Below, piece after piece: positions 1 to 10,940 of a stretch of DNA of 64,000 bases. Both the position numbers and the translations under genes were made by a program. Location: positions 34,037 to 98,036 of the forward strand of contig MU831894.1 of the NCBI GenBank assembly GCA_029204225.1, given 5' to 3'. The notes beneath the pieces are model-generated. The model made no database searches, was not told the origin of the DNA, and saw only the letters and a list, made by a program, of their open reading frames with translations. The first letter of the stretch is position 1, and each line of letters opens with the position of its first letter. This DNA is from Diphasiastrum complanatum (Eukaryota > Streptophyta > Lycopodiopsida > Lycopodiales > Lycopodiaceae).

Positions 1-479
1 AAATCCTTGTCCTCAACATTATTCTTGTAAGGTGGTGGAAATTTATTTGCTGAGAAAGAGTCCATGTACGTTTCATTATGTTCGTTGGTATTAAGTCATT
101 TCTTTAATGCCATTGCATTCCATAATGCCAGTTTCGGGTCTCGGGTTGATTGTTCACTTGTGGGATCGTTAGTGTGGGTAGGCAATGCGTGGGGATTTGG
201 CTTTTGGTAGATCAAGTGGCCATCAACCTTGATCTATTCAATTCTATGTAACTTATCTCCGACCGGTAGTCTATCATGTATGTAATGGTTCTCTTAGTCA
301 TTTCTGGCTGTAATTTTACTTCATTGTTCCTGAGGATTTCTCAATATTCACATGAATTCAATGACCATCCGAAAAGGTTCAGAGAGCACCGCACCCTCAA
401 GTCCTATTTGAACTATTATGCAGAATCCTTTATCAATGTGACGAGCTTTGCAAATTCAAGTTCAGGCAATCAGTGCTGA
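1..479. other. Unassigned sequence beyond copia A
   Basis: No coding signal could be recognised here on either strand. It follows the last recognisable copia A sequence (minus strand), where the reverse transcriptase would be expected, but no RT motif was seen. Copia A is therefore truncated here or decayed beyond recognition. Confidence 0.4.
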
Positions 480-1785
480 AATTACCTCTGGGTCGCTTTT
501 GTTTCCTTAACGAGAATGTAGTGCCACATGTTGCTTCTCAGTCTCTTCACGATCTCATCAAACAGTACAACACGACTTATGTGCATACGTCTCCCAAGTG
601 GATCATATCATGTATACCCCTTAGTTTGCTCATCATACCCTATAAAGATGCACTTCAAGGCCTTCACCTACATTTTGGTCCTTTCAGTACTCTTGGGTAT
701 GAGAACATACATGTGGCATCCAAATACTCTCAACCCACCCATCCTAGGCTTCTTACCACTAAATGTCTCTTCGGGTATGTGATTAGGTACATCAACTGTT
801 GGGCTTCTGTTTTGCAAAAACACAACAGTTTTAATGACTTTGGCCTAGAAAGAATAAGTAATACCCATACGTGTCATCATTGCCCTAGCAGCCTCGACAA
901 TGGTATGATTCTTTCTCTCAGCTAATCCATTATGTTGAGGTGTATCAACTTGTGCAAACTGTTATTTAATGCCATGTTCATTGCAAAAGTCAATAAAAGA
1001 TGTGAATCGATACTCACTACCACGATCAGATCTAAGTACTTTGATCTTAGCACTTGATTGGATTCCCACCAATACTTTGAAGGTCTTGAAAATCCAAATG
1101 TGTCAAACTTCTCTCTAATCGTGTAGATCCAAGTCTTTCGTAAAAAATGAAGGTCAAGAAATAAAATGTTCCACCAACAGACATTACTTTCATGGCCCGC
1201 ATAGATTGGAGTGCACCAGCTCAAGTACCCATTTTGCCCTTGTTGCTCCTTTTTTGTTGAACTTTTCCTTGTGTAACTTGCCTTGTAGGCCTCCCTTGCA
1301 AATGGATTTTTCTCTGTCATCCAAATTGGGTAGGTCAGTTACCATCTTGAGCTTACGAAGCAACCTCAAGCTCTTGAAGTTCATATGCTATAGATGTCCA
1401 TGCCAAGGCATTGCACTTTGTGACAACAACATCCACAAGTTCTATCTCTAAAGCCATCACTTTGAAATCATGTTTCACATCCTTGATCAGACATTTCTTG
1501 TTGTTGAATTCTACCTTCAAATTATGATCTACATTGTACCAACAAATAATAGACTTTTCTGAAGGCTAGGAACATGCAAAACATTTTTAGTTACCTTCAC
1601 ATGTCCATCAGAAAATTGAATAGGCGTTGTGCCAACTCCATGAATTTGGCACTCATCCCCATTCGCCTAAGCAACTCTATCTTCGTCGTAGGTAAGCTCC
1701 AGGCTTTTGAACCATGACTTGTTGTCAGCAGTCATGTGGCTTGTTGCTCATGAGTCCATGTACCAATGCATGTGACCAATGGAAT
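480..1785 (-). pseudogene. Ty1/copia A pol remnant: protease, pre-integrase, integrase
   Basis: Read on the minus strand this is a decayed copia polyprotein. Near 1740-1780 is the protease active-site neighbourhood, where the expected DSGATSHMT reads DS-stop-ATSHMT. The pre-integrase region follows (NFKSLRLLRK... ending ELVHSNLCGP near 1190-1384). The integrase core then gives RSDRGSEY and NGLAERKN (about 920-1060), and the region after it reads FLQNRSPTVDVPNH and RVFGC (about 690-830). Several stops and frame changes break it. Integrase would insert cDNA and protease would mature Gag-Pol, but this copy cannot encode either. The reverse transcriptase is missing. The matching gag lies at 2630-3214, separated from pol by foreign gypsy sequence. 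Confidence 0.8.
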
Positions 1786-1789
1786 GTTG

Positions 1790-2173
1790 TGATGCTAATT
1801 GTAAGGGAAATCTCCTCAAGATCCCGCTTACAAGACAAAACAATAAAGAACACGCTGTGGAGAAACCATCCAACCAAGTAGAAGCAACCAATCAATCTCT
1901 AGAAGCTTCACCCTCAAGCATGAGAGAAGAGAGAGATCTTGGCAATGAATCTACTAAAACAATGATGGAGTAGGGAGAGTCTGGTCTCCTTATATAAGGC
2001 TAAGAACCCTATGTGCAAATAGTAATGCAAGGTCCCAACTCTCCTATACATAGATTCAATTGTTATTGATACTCTACACATGCATTGACTGTCCCAAACC
2101 TTGATTCACTAGAGTATTGGGTATCCAACTCTAGGACTATACCGAATCCTATACACAGGACGTGGACATAACA
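1790..2173 (-). repeat. Gypsy LTR fragment, related to the LTR at 51763-52295
   Basis: This stretch aligns by eye with 51780-52295. Both contain 'gagaaacca.ccaaccaagtagaagca', 'cttggcaatgaat', 'ctatacatagattca', 'actctacacatgcat' and 'ggacataacattctt' in the same order. The plus-strand end 'ggacataaca' at 2173 matches the LTR edge at 52295, just before the purine-rich tract of the element read on the minus strand. The copy is shorter and diverged. It sits between copia A gag and pol, so it is a nested or translocated piece. Confidence 0.75.
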
Positions 2174-2475
2174 TTCTTCCTCGCTTAATCTGGTTTTGTC
2201 CTCGAAACAAGAAAGAAAATCAGAAACAGTTCCTTTAACTTTCAATATTAACCTTGAAAATCATTATCCTTAGTCTGACTTACTTATCAAACAAGTAAAC
2301 GGGTTTCTAACCGTTAACCTCTATCCTGGAATACAAACTCAGGTTTGGGAAGTACACTAAGCGATATATTTTTTCATCTGGGTTTCACTCTCAATAAGTT
2401 AGTAACATCACCTTCATGTAAAAAGCTTACATGAAACACTGAGTGAAGTATAACCTAACTTAGAAGATTAAAATT
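2174..2475 (-). pseudogene. Gypsy pol 3' end fragment
   Basis: The sequence matches, with many changes, the end of the gypsy polyprotein at 52330-52600. Shared blocks include 'aatcattatcct', 'gtacactaagcga', 'catcatgtaa'-like and 'cttacatgaaacactgagtg'. That part of the large copy encodes the integrase C-terminus and chromodomain-like tail. This copy has no open frame. Together with 1790-2173 it is one truncated gypsy 3' end of about 690 bp. Confidence 0.65.
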
Positions 2476-2629
2476 AAAGAAAATTAACAATTATAATATA
2501 AAATTATCCACAATTTCTGGTAGACAATTCACAAAGGCTTTTAAGTCCAAATCAATTGGTAGAAGAATTCAAGAGACATGGTATTGGGCATATTGAATTT
2601 TGATAAGGTCGTCAAGATTTTCTCACATC

Positions 2630-3214
2630 TCACCTTTGTTCTTCTTGTAACAAGATGTCGTGAAGATCCTTGAACGTTGGTAACATCTCCCTCAAAGCAA
2701 TGCCACTTGAAAACATTTGGAAGTTTTTGGATAGGCCATTCATTATCGTCGTGTGAACAAGCTCTATATCTACATCTCTTATTGGTTTGCCAATAGCTAT
2801 CAACTGGTCTCGCAACTCCTTAATTCGCGTGAAATAGGACCCTATTCCCTCATTTTTCTCCATGCAAACACCTATCAGTTTGGTCCTAAAAAACATCATT
2901 CGTGATGGGTTCGCCATTTGAAATTGTGTTATGAGTGCCTCCCAAGCTCCTCTTGTCACTACAACTTCACTAATTTGGGCAATGACATGGTCTTCACTAC
3001 CAAATTTATCAATGATAAGGCTTTTTGTGCCCTTTTGTCATATGCGTGAATGTTGGCTAGAGTTGTATTTGGCCTATGCTCCAACCCCAGTGAAAATGTC
3101 CCACGGATCCTTTTCCATCAAAATACTCTTCATTTTGAATTTTCAAATGCTATAACTGGACATCCTGTCCACTTTACTGGCTTCTCCAAGCACGGATTCC
3201 CCTAATCCCGCCAT
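2630..3214 (-). pseudogene. Ty1/copia A gag (UBN2-type) remnant
   Basis: The ATG at 3214 (minus strand) opens MAGLGESVLGEASKVDR, and the frame runs to 2630. The later part (AWEALITQFQMANPSRMM, RIKELRDQL, TIMNGLSKNFQMF, LHDILLQEEQR) is typical of plant copia Gag of the UBN2 type, the capsid-like part that forms the particle. At least two in-frame stops lie upstream of 2960 (one near 3135). The zinc knuckle expected just downstream is absent: the gag ends where the gypsy-related piece begins at about 2475. Confidence 0.8.
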
Positions 3215-4287
3215 TCTACCCAAAAAAGCTCCTATAACGCTTTAATGAGGCCAAATGAAAAGGTTATAGAGCAATTATAAGCCTCAAAAGTCAACTTCAA
3301 AGTCTGACCACAAAATGTTTCAGGCCCTCCTGCCACTTGATTTGGCCTAACTAGTCAAAATCGGTGGAACTTTTGAAAATCGCTCCAATGCGGGATCACC
3401 AACTACCTTTCCCCTTAATGCACTTTCTCTCTGTGATTATGTGATCACTCTGTCCGAGAAAAGTTGTACTTGTAGTGTGCAGTACTTTTTTGCCCTTAAC
3501 TTGGAAATTTTTTGCTTTTGGACAACCTTAGACGGAGTAATAGGCCCAAAGTTATGGGCCTCCAAAGAAAATACACTGTTTCTTCGCCTTGAAAAAAAAC
3601 CACCTTTCAAGTGAATTTGAATTTCAGGATCCCTTGAAAATTTTCAATAAAGTTGAAGGCTGTTTACCCTTTGGACCGGTCCTTCATATGAAGTGTGCTG
3701 ATTGACCCTGAGAATCCAATGGTTCTCACCTTTTCTACGGTTGAGATTAAACTGATTTCCCTTTGGAAAAATCCAACGATCTGGGAATGTCTTCACCATA
3801 GCTAGGGTTTTCAAGGAGCTAGAAATTTTGATCCAACAAACTATCCTGGCCGCGGCTGTTAGTGGCCATCGGAAGGGCAGATCGCCTCATAAATGCGCCC
3901 CTCTCCACGATTTTATTTTTCAGAAATTCATTTATTGTATAGAGAACTTCTTGAGCTTTCCTCACTTTTTTCTGCGATTTTTTGTGGCTAACTGGCTCTC
4001 ATTGTAGCTCGCCCTGCTGCTAGATTTATGCTTGAATTGACAGTATCTCGATTGGTGCCAAATCGGTTGTAAACAACCTGGTTTTGCCAGGCACACTTGC
4101 TGACACCAATAAGCTCAAAATTTTGACAATTTCACAGCTTTGCACCCAAGTCAAATCCATAGCTTATACCGAGAACTCAATTCTGCAGCACATACTGACT
4201 GATTTGCTTGCTTGACTAACCATAAACGGTTCCTCAAATTCTCCTAGAATTCGGCTCCAAGCTAATGGCAAACTGCTCCACGGCCAA
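3215..4287 (-). other. Probable 5' leader of copia A
   Basis: About 1.07 kb between the gag start and the primer-binding site of the same minus-strand element. No long frame or domain is seen. By position it is the untranslated leader, although it is long and may hide further insertions. Confidence 0.45.
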
Positions 4288-4299
4288 GCTTTGATACCA
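4288..4299 (-). promoter_or_regulatory. Primer-binding site, tRNA-iMet type (copia A)
   Basis: The plus strand reads gctttgatacca, so the minus strand reads TGGTATCAAAGC. This is one base from the usual plant copia site TGGTATCAGAGC. The next base begins 'tgtcaag', consistent with the inner edge of a 5' LTR. Confidence 0.75.
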
Positions 4300-4600
4300 T
4301 GTCAAGAATCTGCAATAGTTAGCTCTTCAGCAAGCAATTCATCAAAAAGACTCATAAACTAAAAGAGAGATCACTTCACAACCCAAGATAATGCTTATTG
4401 AACTATATTCACAAAAGAGCTTAAACAAGTACATATGTCTATACACTCTTACTTTTAGGGGGTACCGCATAGGCTCCTCGTTACAAGATGCATCTTTCAA
4501 GTCTACTCAATACGTGCCGTCAACATGGCACTCATGCACACTGTCATATAAACGTAAAATTCAGAAAACACTACTAAAATGGGAATCGGGACTACTTAAT
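4300..4600 (-). repeat. Copia A 5' LTR (outer edge uncertain)
   Basis: The sequence begins directly at the primer-binding site with the TG expected of an LTR edge. No second LTR is present in the window, so the outer boundary cannot be fixed; 4600 is an estimate. No coding content is seen. Confidence 0.5.
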
Positions 4601-7600
4601 CTGACACCATATTGTCTATATTTTTTGGAAAAACAAAAAAACATGTTTTGCTGGAAAACCAACAAATTGCTAGTTTTTTGGGCCAGCAATTTGCGAATCG
4701 CGATTCGTTGTTGTATATCATAATATATAAAACTATTTGTGCGCATGTGGTGCACATGTGTATGGGTGCACCCATGCACCCTCCTCCCCTCACCCATGCA
4801 TACACATTTTTTGAACTAAAAATGTGTTGTTGTTTGGTGTTTCTGGTTTAAAAGACTTGCTTGGAATGCATTTATGCCATTCATTTGCTATTGGTCTAGA
4901 CATTTCTTACCTTACAAATTTTTTGGGGCATTTATCAAGGTAGTTGGCATGCTTTGTTGATACAACTTGTTTTGGATCATTGTGATAATATACATTGGTG
5001 ATGCTAATGGACTTCACATCTCATTGCACATTTTGCATTTGTTCAATACTCCTACTATGACATGCAATAGTCACAATATTCTTTGATGCTGAAATTTGGC
5101 TTTTCTAGATTCACCTTATACGATGTCTCTACAATTGTTGTTTGTTATCATGATGTGTGAGTGTCCACTAACTTTGTGGTCGCTTATGTGGCATCATAGG
5201 CCCGGCGATCAGACCTATTCTCTAACATTTCATGTGGGCTCCTACGAGTCCTTTCATATTGAGGGGTCTAATTTCACAATGGCTCTATGTAAAGGGATGA
5301 CATACTCTCTTCAATCAGGCCTTCTATTTAGGAGTCACAATTTATGCTACAAGCATGGTTTATGTGGTCTATATCTTTTGAGACACTTATTGCAACTACT
5401 TTTAGGGATTTAAGATCCCGTCATATAGCTTGGAATCTATTTGGTTGGTGTTCCTCTCTATCTCCTTAATTTTATGATATACTCTTTAGATGGAAAAATT
5501 GGTCTCTATCATATTGGCTTTGGATCTGCCTAAGAGCATAGTGTTCTTGGTCAAACAGAATGGATTGGGATATTCTTGTATACAACGTAGTTCATGTTCT
5601 TGCATTTATTTGGCAATCTTAGTCATATCAAATTGGTTGGGGATATCCTTCTATATATATGGCCAAATTCATGTTGATGTTTTTTTTCTATGGCATCATT
5701 TGTTCACGTGGTCCATTGCTCATTTTTACACTTATACACAACATCACGATTTACATGTAGCAACAATGTCCTGATTAGTTTAACATTGGCCTTGTCAAGT
5801 TGGTACATGGATGTTCATATTGTTGCGTTTCTTTTAGCATTCTTGATCCTTGTGGCTTGCTTGGTATATGACTATAGGGAACAACTTGTCCATGATCTTC
5901 ATCGTGATGCCTTCATTTAGAATTATTTGACCATTTGTCTACGTTTAACCATTCAATGGATTGTACTCGTCATGTTGCAACATTGAGGTCATCTTGGATC
6001 TTCATGCAACAACTTACTAGCATGTGCACTGTTGCGGCTAGCAAACGACATCAGCTTTTCTTTGATGGCACCCCTAGCATATGCAACTTTACAGTTTAGG
6101 TCTTGCAATAGCTACCTTTGTATAATTTTCATTTCAATATTGAGAGCAATTTCTTTTTGTGTGGGAGTGTTAAGGACATACAATCCCCCTAGGCCTTTAG
6201 CATGTAAATAAGGGCATCAAGCTAAATCTGTCATTTTTCAATCTCATATTTTTTGCAAGCAATAATTGTAGTCTCAATATAGACGACGATATACACGAGT
6301 ATATGTTTTGGCATCTAATCATGTGGGCAAAGCAAAGGAAGAGCTTCTTCTTTCCCCCTACTTCTCGCATAAGATGGTTTTAGTTTTGATTTGGTATGAG
6401 CACTGGCTCTTTATTATCCTCCAAAACTGCTACCTCCCTTACTTTTCAGATAACACATTGAGGTTTCTTTACAGGTTTGTTTGGAGTTCCCCAAAAAACT
6501 ATAAGAGAGGCTAGAAACACTCATTCCTTAGCTTTGGATTATTGAGGTGCTTGAGCTGTTTGTGGTAGAAACCATCTGCATTGCTTGTCGGACTTCACTT
6601 ACGATTTGTGTTGGTGATCTTTCGGTAACTGCTCGTCAAATTGCAGCGCTTCATGCTTTATATGATCCCATATATGTGGAATTTTATGACTACAGGGAAC
6701 CATAGCTATCCTGAAGACTCTAAAAGATCTGAAAAGTTCCTCATATGGACAAGTTTACACTGTGAGAGGTCCCTAAGTGGACTCTTGAAAAGGTCCCTCA
6801 AGGGATTGAACATATGAGGATAAAGTGAGCAGTTGAGAAGTCCCTCAGTAACGTGGACTCCCAAGTCCGTGGACATTTTTTAAGTCAAACTAGGTGGACA
6901 ACCTGAAAGCAAGCTTAATCCAAGTAGAGAAGAAATGCACTAAGGGATCCAAGATGCAACTGGAAAGATGGCAGGTTAACAATTAAGGGCTTTTTCAAGG
7001 ACTAGATTAGTCTAAAGGTTTTCTTGAAGTTACCTAGTCTAAAAGAATAAGGGAAGGTATAACATGTATATGTTAGACATGGAAAACCATGGGCATGGAG
7101 GAAAGTTCAGTCCAAGGGAAGCCCTAAAAGCAACAACAACGCCAATAATAAGCAAAAGCACTGCATGGAACACAATGGATTAAAAAGACAAGGCCAATGC
7201 CAAGAGAAAAAATAGAGATAGCTTCAGCAGGAGGAAGATCCAGTTGCAAGTTCAGAGAGATCCAGTGCTACTCTCATAGAAGATCATCCCTGCAAAAGAT
7301 GCACCTGAAAGGGTAATTCAAACAAGAATGGATCGATTGAAACTTGGGGTGCACATACAAATATTTTCAAAAAAGAAACAGGGCTCATCTACAATAAACA
7401 TCAAGTCACAACAACCGAGGTGGAGACATGGAATAATTGTAAAACTTATCCAGGGAAGTGGATTTTTCCTTCACTCCATATGGGCCAATTGAGACCACGT
7501 TTGTCGTCTAATGAAGTCCTGCAGGTTGTGGTATATTCAGCACCACTACGAGGACTTTCACATCTTTTCTTTAACTTGGACCTTCACATGGTAGAAAATC

Positions 7601-7890
7601 TTTTAACTGAATTTAATAAGAAAACTCTTCTAGCCCTTCTGCACATAATGGTTAAACTTTCCCTGTGGTAATGTAACTGTTCTATATAAACTAATGATAT
7701 CATTTCAAAGAAAGCATATGTTTTTAAAGATAAGCTTATAGACTTACAGCATATGACTTTGGTTCAGGTTTCCTTCAAGAACAATCCAAGTATGATAAAA
7801 AAATGATTAAGGAGAGTTTAATGTTTTAGACAATTATGCTGTTCTGAGGTAGGATACCCCAGAAACAGTGTATCGGGTCCTTCAATCCAT
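4601..7890. other. Unassigned 3.3-kb stretch
   Basis: AT-rich sequence with only short uninformative frames. I recognise no domain, terminal repeat, tRNA-like box or LTR edge. A TG/CA-rich patch lies near 4740-4800. It may be very old transposon sequence or ordinary intergenic DNA. Confidence 0.4.
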
Positions 7891-8311
7891 TTATGAACAA
7901 TCATTTTCCAAGCTCTTTGGTTTCCATACAGCTGATTTTGGCAAACTTTGTTGTGGCGAGTAGCCCAAATGTCGTGCTTGCGCTTCCTGCCATTTTCGAT
8001 TCTTTTCAGTTTCAATAAGGTACTTCAAATGGGCTTCAATTGTCTCCAGCATTCTCTCCATCTCAGATTGGTGGTCATTTAGCACAGCCAATCGCAGATC
8101 ATTTTTGTCAAGCAGTTTAACCTCTGCCCACAAGCTTGAAAGTTTCCCCTTTTCATTGGCAGTTTCTCTCTCTGTTCCGGAATGAGACGATTCATCATCT
8201 TGAGAAAACTCATAGGCTGAAGGTTCTTGTCTACATTGTGCCACATCAAAACTGTCGCCTGCAGTGTGTCCATGAGGTACAGAGCGACATGATTGAACTG
8301 GCTTGCATTTT
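7891..8311 (-). CDS. Candidate host-gene exon, unknown product
   Basis: A minus-strand frame open from 8328 to a stop at 7891 has non-repetitive, protein-like composition: charged helical stretches such as SSLWAEVKLLDKNDLRLAV and a Cys-rich start (CRKCKP). A TTTGCAG acceptor-like site would start the exon at 8311. There are no transposon motifs. It could be the 3' terminal exon of a host gene, possibly the one contributing 9246-9547, but that segment has its own stop, so the two would have to be separate genes or alternative ends. An overlapping frame at 8079-8369 is also open, which weakens the call. Function unknown. Confidence 0.35.
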
Positions 8312-8601
8312 CTGCAAAGTTCTTCAACTCATAAGCATCGTGTCTCGTGACCCCCGGGATGATGAACAAAATACAACAATATCAACAATTTATTGGATTC
8401 GGCAGTTAGTCTGAAACTTGAAAAACCTGTTCTTCAAAAGGAAAATTAACATGCTTTATTGTATACCCTGTCAATTGCGAAGGAAAGAAATTGCAAACAA
8501 AGTGTTTGGGGTTTAGCCCAAAGGAGGGGAAAGAAGCAAAAACTCTCACAGTCTCTGCGATTTAGAGGTCGGTATCTGATCTCCACGAGCACTCCTGAAG
8601 A

Positions 8602-8762
8602 ATCAAAGACCAAGAGTAGTCAGTCCATGCATAAGATTTAAACTTGAATTAACAGTGTACTTAAACTAAAACCCTAATCCTAGCATTCCTCCTGAAAATT
8701 GAAGAACGCAAGTAGTCAGTCAGACTTGAATTGGAGTGCGCCAAACCCTAAACCCTAAACCA
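8602..8762. repeat. Diverged duplication with telo-box-like motifs
   Basis: Two related segments, about 8590-8660 and 8690-8745, share 'ctcctgaa.aat', 'gtagtcagtc' and 'acttgaatt'. Just after them 8744-8762 reads aaaccctaaaccctaaacc, and 8675-8684 holds aaaccctaat. Short AAACCCTAA motifs are common in plant gene 5' regions (telo-box), so a nearby transcription start is possible but not shown. Confidence 0.5.
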
Positions 8763-9245
8763 TGAGAATGATGATATAAATTGCAAGTTTGATAGACTTC
8801 CACATCTTCAGCCTGACATGTGCTTAGTCCAAATAGCCAAAAATTGAGAACTCTCACGATTTTTGTGATTTTAAGGTTTGACTTGATTGTCCGCGACTTT
8901 TGTTCCTCCCAACTTTTCCCCTTTTCTGCAGATATATGGCACCATTAGAAGCATATTGTAAAAGGATTGAGAACCCACATCAGCAAAAAAGATGATACTA
9001 TAATGTAACGAAAGTCAATCACCATTGTCATAAAAAAGACATCATGCTATGAAGGCTCTTCGCATGACAAGAAGCATGGTCACTCCTAACTATGCAATAT
9101 AGCATATAGTTTACCAGAAACTATACATTAGCAACATCTGCAGAAGGATAGAGATCACCCAAATGGCCAATTGAATAGGCCTCCATAATTGATTGAATAG
9201 CCATGTATAATAGGCCTACTTAGCTGATTTTAGAGGCCTATTTAA
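8763..9245. other. Unassigned sequence
   Basis: No coding or repeat structure recognised. It lies just downstream of the stop codon of the candidate exon at 9246-9547 on the minus strand, so part may be 3' untranslated sequence. Confidence 0.35.
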
Positions 9246-9547
9246 TTAGGTTGTATTGTCCATTAAGCTGACCAAGACAAACTCAAAAGCCTTATCTACA
9301 AGCCACCTGCAACTGATCAAAACCAACTCCTTCCTGCTTACTGTCACCTGAGTGTCACCATCCCTCTCAGCTCCATCTTTCCACAAACAATCATTGAGCA
9401 ATCTTTGGATTTCCCTTTCTATGTAGGTGCAATCCATCCTTGTTGCTTCTTGAGAGACAACTTTTCCAGCTTCCAGTTGTTTCTGTACTTTCCGCACCAT
9501 CCTCATCATGCATCCAACTCCCCTTGGTTCAACATGAAGGATCACTT
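9246..9547 (-). CDS. Candidate terminal exon of an unrecognised host gene
   Basis: On the minus strand a good acceptor (TTTTTGATCCTTTCAG, ending at plus position 9548) precedes an open frame of about 100 codons ending in TAA at 9246. Residues such as VEPRGVGCMMRMVRKVQKQL, TYIEREIQRLLNDCLWKDG and ELVLISCRWLVDKAFEFV look like a folded helical protein and carry no transposon motif. The first codon is split, with one base supplied by the previous exon. I do not recognise the family. The composition and splice site make it a better exon candidate than most frames here, but upstream exons were not found. Confidence 0.45.
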
Positions 9548-9931
9548 CTGAAAGGATCAAAAACAGAAAATTCAATCAGGGCAATGGTTGAAATCAGCAG
9601 TTTGATCATACAGATTTAGCCATGCTTCAAGCCTAAACAGCAAAAATGACAAGGATCATATGCAGCAAACTGCTTACATGCCTAAGTTGATATGTAGCCA
9701 TAGCTCCTTGCATTCCAATCTCTGAAGATTAAAAGCCCAGTTCCATGGCATATGGGTGTTCCACATGAGTTCCGTACATATTAAAAAGCTAATTTATTGG
9801 GAATGTTTTTATACTTAAAAAAAGAAATCAACAAAAAATTTCAATTCTTTTACAAATCAAACATGTTATGTTCCATACATTCGAAATGGAACATACAATT
9901 ACGGAACAGGAATCCATGGTGAAAAGAAATG
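9548..9931. other. Unassigned; possible intron sequence
   Basis: AT-rich, with no frame or repeat recognised. If the exon at 9246-9547 is real, this is the end of its upstream intron. Confidence 0.35.
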
Positions 9932-10063
9932 GTAGAACCATAGTGGCACGTGGTACCGCCATTATGGTGCCGCCCAAAAATCCGCAGTACCAGGGCGGCA
10001 CCATTTTTTTAATTTTTTTAAAAAAAAAAATTAATTTAATTTAATTTTTCTTTTTTAAATTTG

Positions 10064-10570
10064 GTGGGCAATATGGGTATCAGCTTGAAGCTCTTGACGA
10101 GAGCAGTGCATTTATGCAGGTTGCCGGTGCTTTCAGCTACAAAATGTGTTAGACAACTAAATAATGCACCTCTCAGTTTAGTAGTCACTAGTTAACCGTG
10201 AGCTCAGATCTGTAAGGCCCCCGTTATGAGGAGAAGCCATTACTGAGCACGGTTGTTAGTATAGGGTCTACTGTGAGACCATGATGGTTATGAGATGGCT
10301 AGATTACAGTTTCTATATAGCAGCAAGTCTTGGGGGGTTCGGGGGGCGGTAGCCCCACGGCAGGGGGTTTGGGGGGCAGAGCCCCCCAACGGCGGGGTCC
10401 AGGGGTACGACCTCTTCATGATTTGGCCTTCCGACTCCCTGAGCGAAAACACACTTTTTGGTGTTTTGCATCCCCTTGGTCCTTTGGTTGTTCGCTCTCG
10501 TCAGAACCGGCAACCTGCATAAATGCACTACTCTCGTCAACAGCTTCAAGCTGATACCCATATTGCCCAC
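10064..10570. mobile_element. Terminal-inverted-repeat (foldback/MITE-like) element, 507 bp
   Basis: The left arm 10064-10128 (gtgggcaatatgggtatcag...gttgccggt) and right arm 10506-10570 are reverse complements over 65 bp with two mismatches. Both arms are bordered by AT-rich runs. The core contains a G/C-rich block (about 10330-10400) with a perfect 7-bp stem and 3-base loop at 10371-10387 (ggggggc-aga-gcccccc). It encodes no transposase, so it would depend on enzymes supplied in trans. The long arms recall Mutator-like or foldback elements. No clear target duplication was found at the arm edges. Confidence 0.7.
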
Positions 10571-10639
10571 TTGATTTTATTTTATTTTATTTTTAAATAT
10601 TAGAATATATATATATATATATTATGGTACCGTGGTACC

Positions 10640-10912
10640 GGGATCTACGGATACAAATGGGATGCACACATATATATAGTCCAAGATGACTATCTAACTT
10701 CATGACTATTGGCTATCCAACTACTTGACTATTGGCTTTCCAACTACTTGACTATTGGCTGTCCAACTACTTGACTATTGACTATCCAACTTTCTATAAG
10801 TTACATAGAAAGAATAAGGTACCTCCAATATGTCAAGTTGGGGTACTTAATGTCACAATTAGGCCTAGTGGACCCATGAGTCCCTACCAAGTTAATTTCA
10901 TACTAACCTGGT
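10640..10912. repeat. LTR fragment related to the copia B LTR, with 23-bp tandem expansion
   Basis: It matches 28630-28830 in order: 'agtccaagatg.ctatct', 'ataagttacata', 'aagtacc', 'ctagtggaccca.gagtccctac' and 'agttt..ta.taac'. Where the copia B LTR has one 'ttgactaatggctatct', this copy has about four tandem copies of a 23-bp unit beginning gactattggctatccaac (10703-10795). It looks like a solo or truncated LTR that gained a minisatellite by slippage. Confidence 0.7.
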
Positions 10913-10940
10913 ACCGCTGGATCTATGGGTAGAACCATAG

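Larger units (their letters stand above)
9932..10940. mobile_element. Composite insertion flanked by a 13-bp direct repeat
   Basis: The 13-mer ggtagaaccatag occurs at 9932-9944 and again at 10928-10940. Between them lie several 'ggtacc(g)' motifs near both ends, the inverted-repeat element (10064-10570) and an LTR fragment (10640-10912). The repeat could be a target-site duplication around one nested insertion, but 13 bp is longer than usual for the common superfamilies, so part may be chance. Confidence 0.4.

Noticed and set aside
473-925. 150-codon plus-strand frame
   Set aside because: It is the antisense of the copia A integrase region, whose conserved motifs read on the minus strand.
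4391-4851. Several overlapping frames of 70-110 codons
   Set aside because: They overlap on both strands in low-complexity sequence and show no domain, splice or start context.
10295-10570. Gly/Pro/Arg-rich frames on both strands
   Set aside because: They come from the GC-rich core of the inverted-repeat element; open in several frames at once and with no domain.
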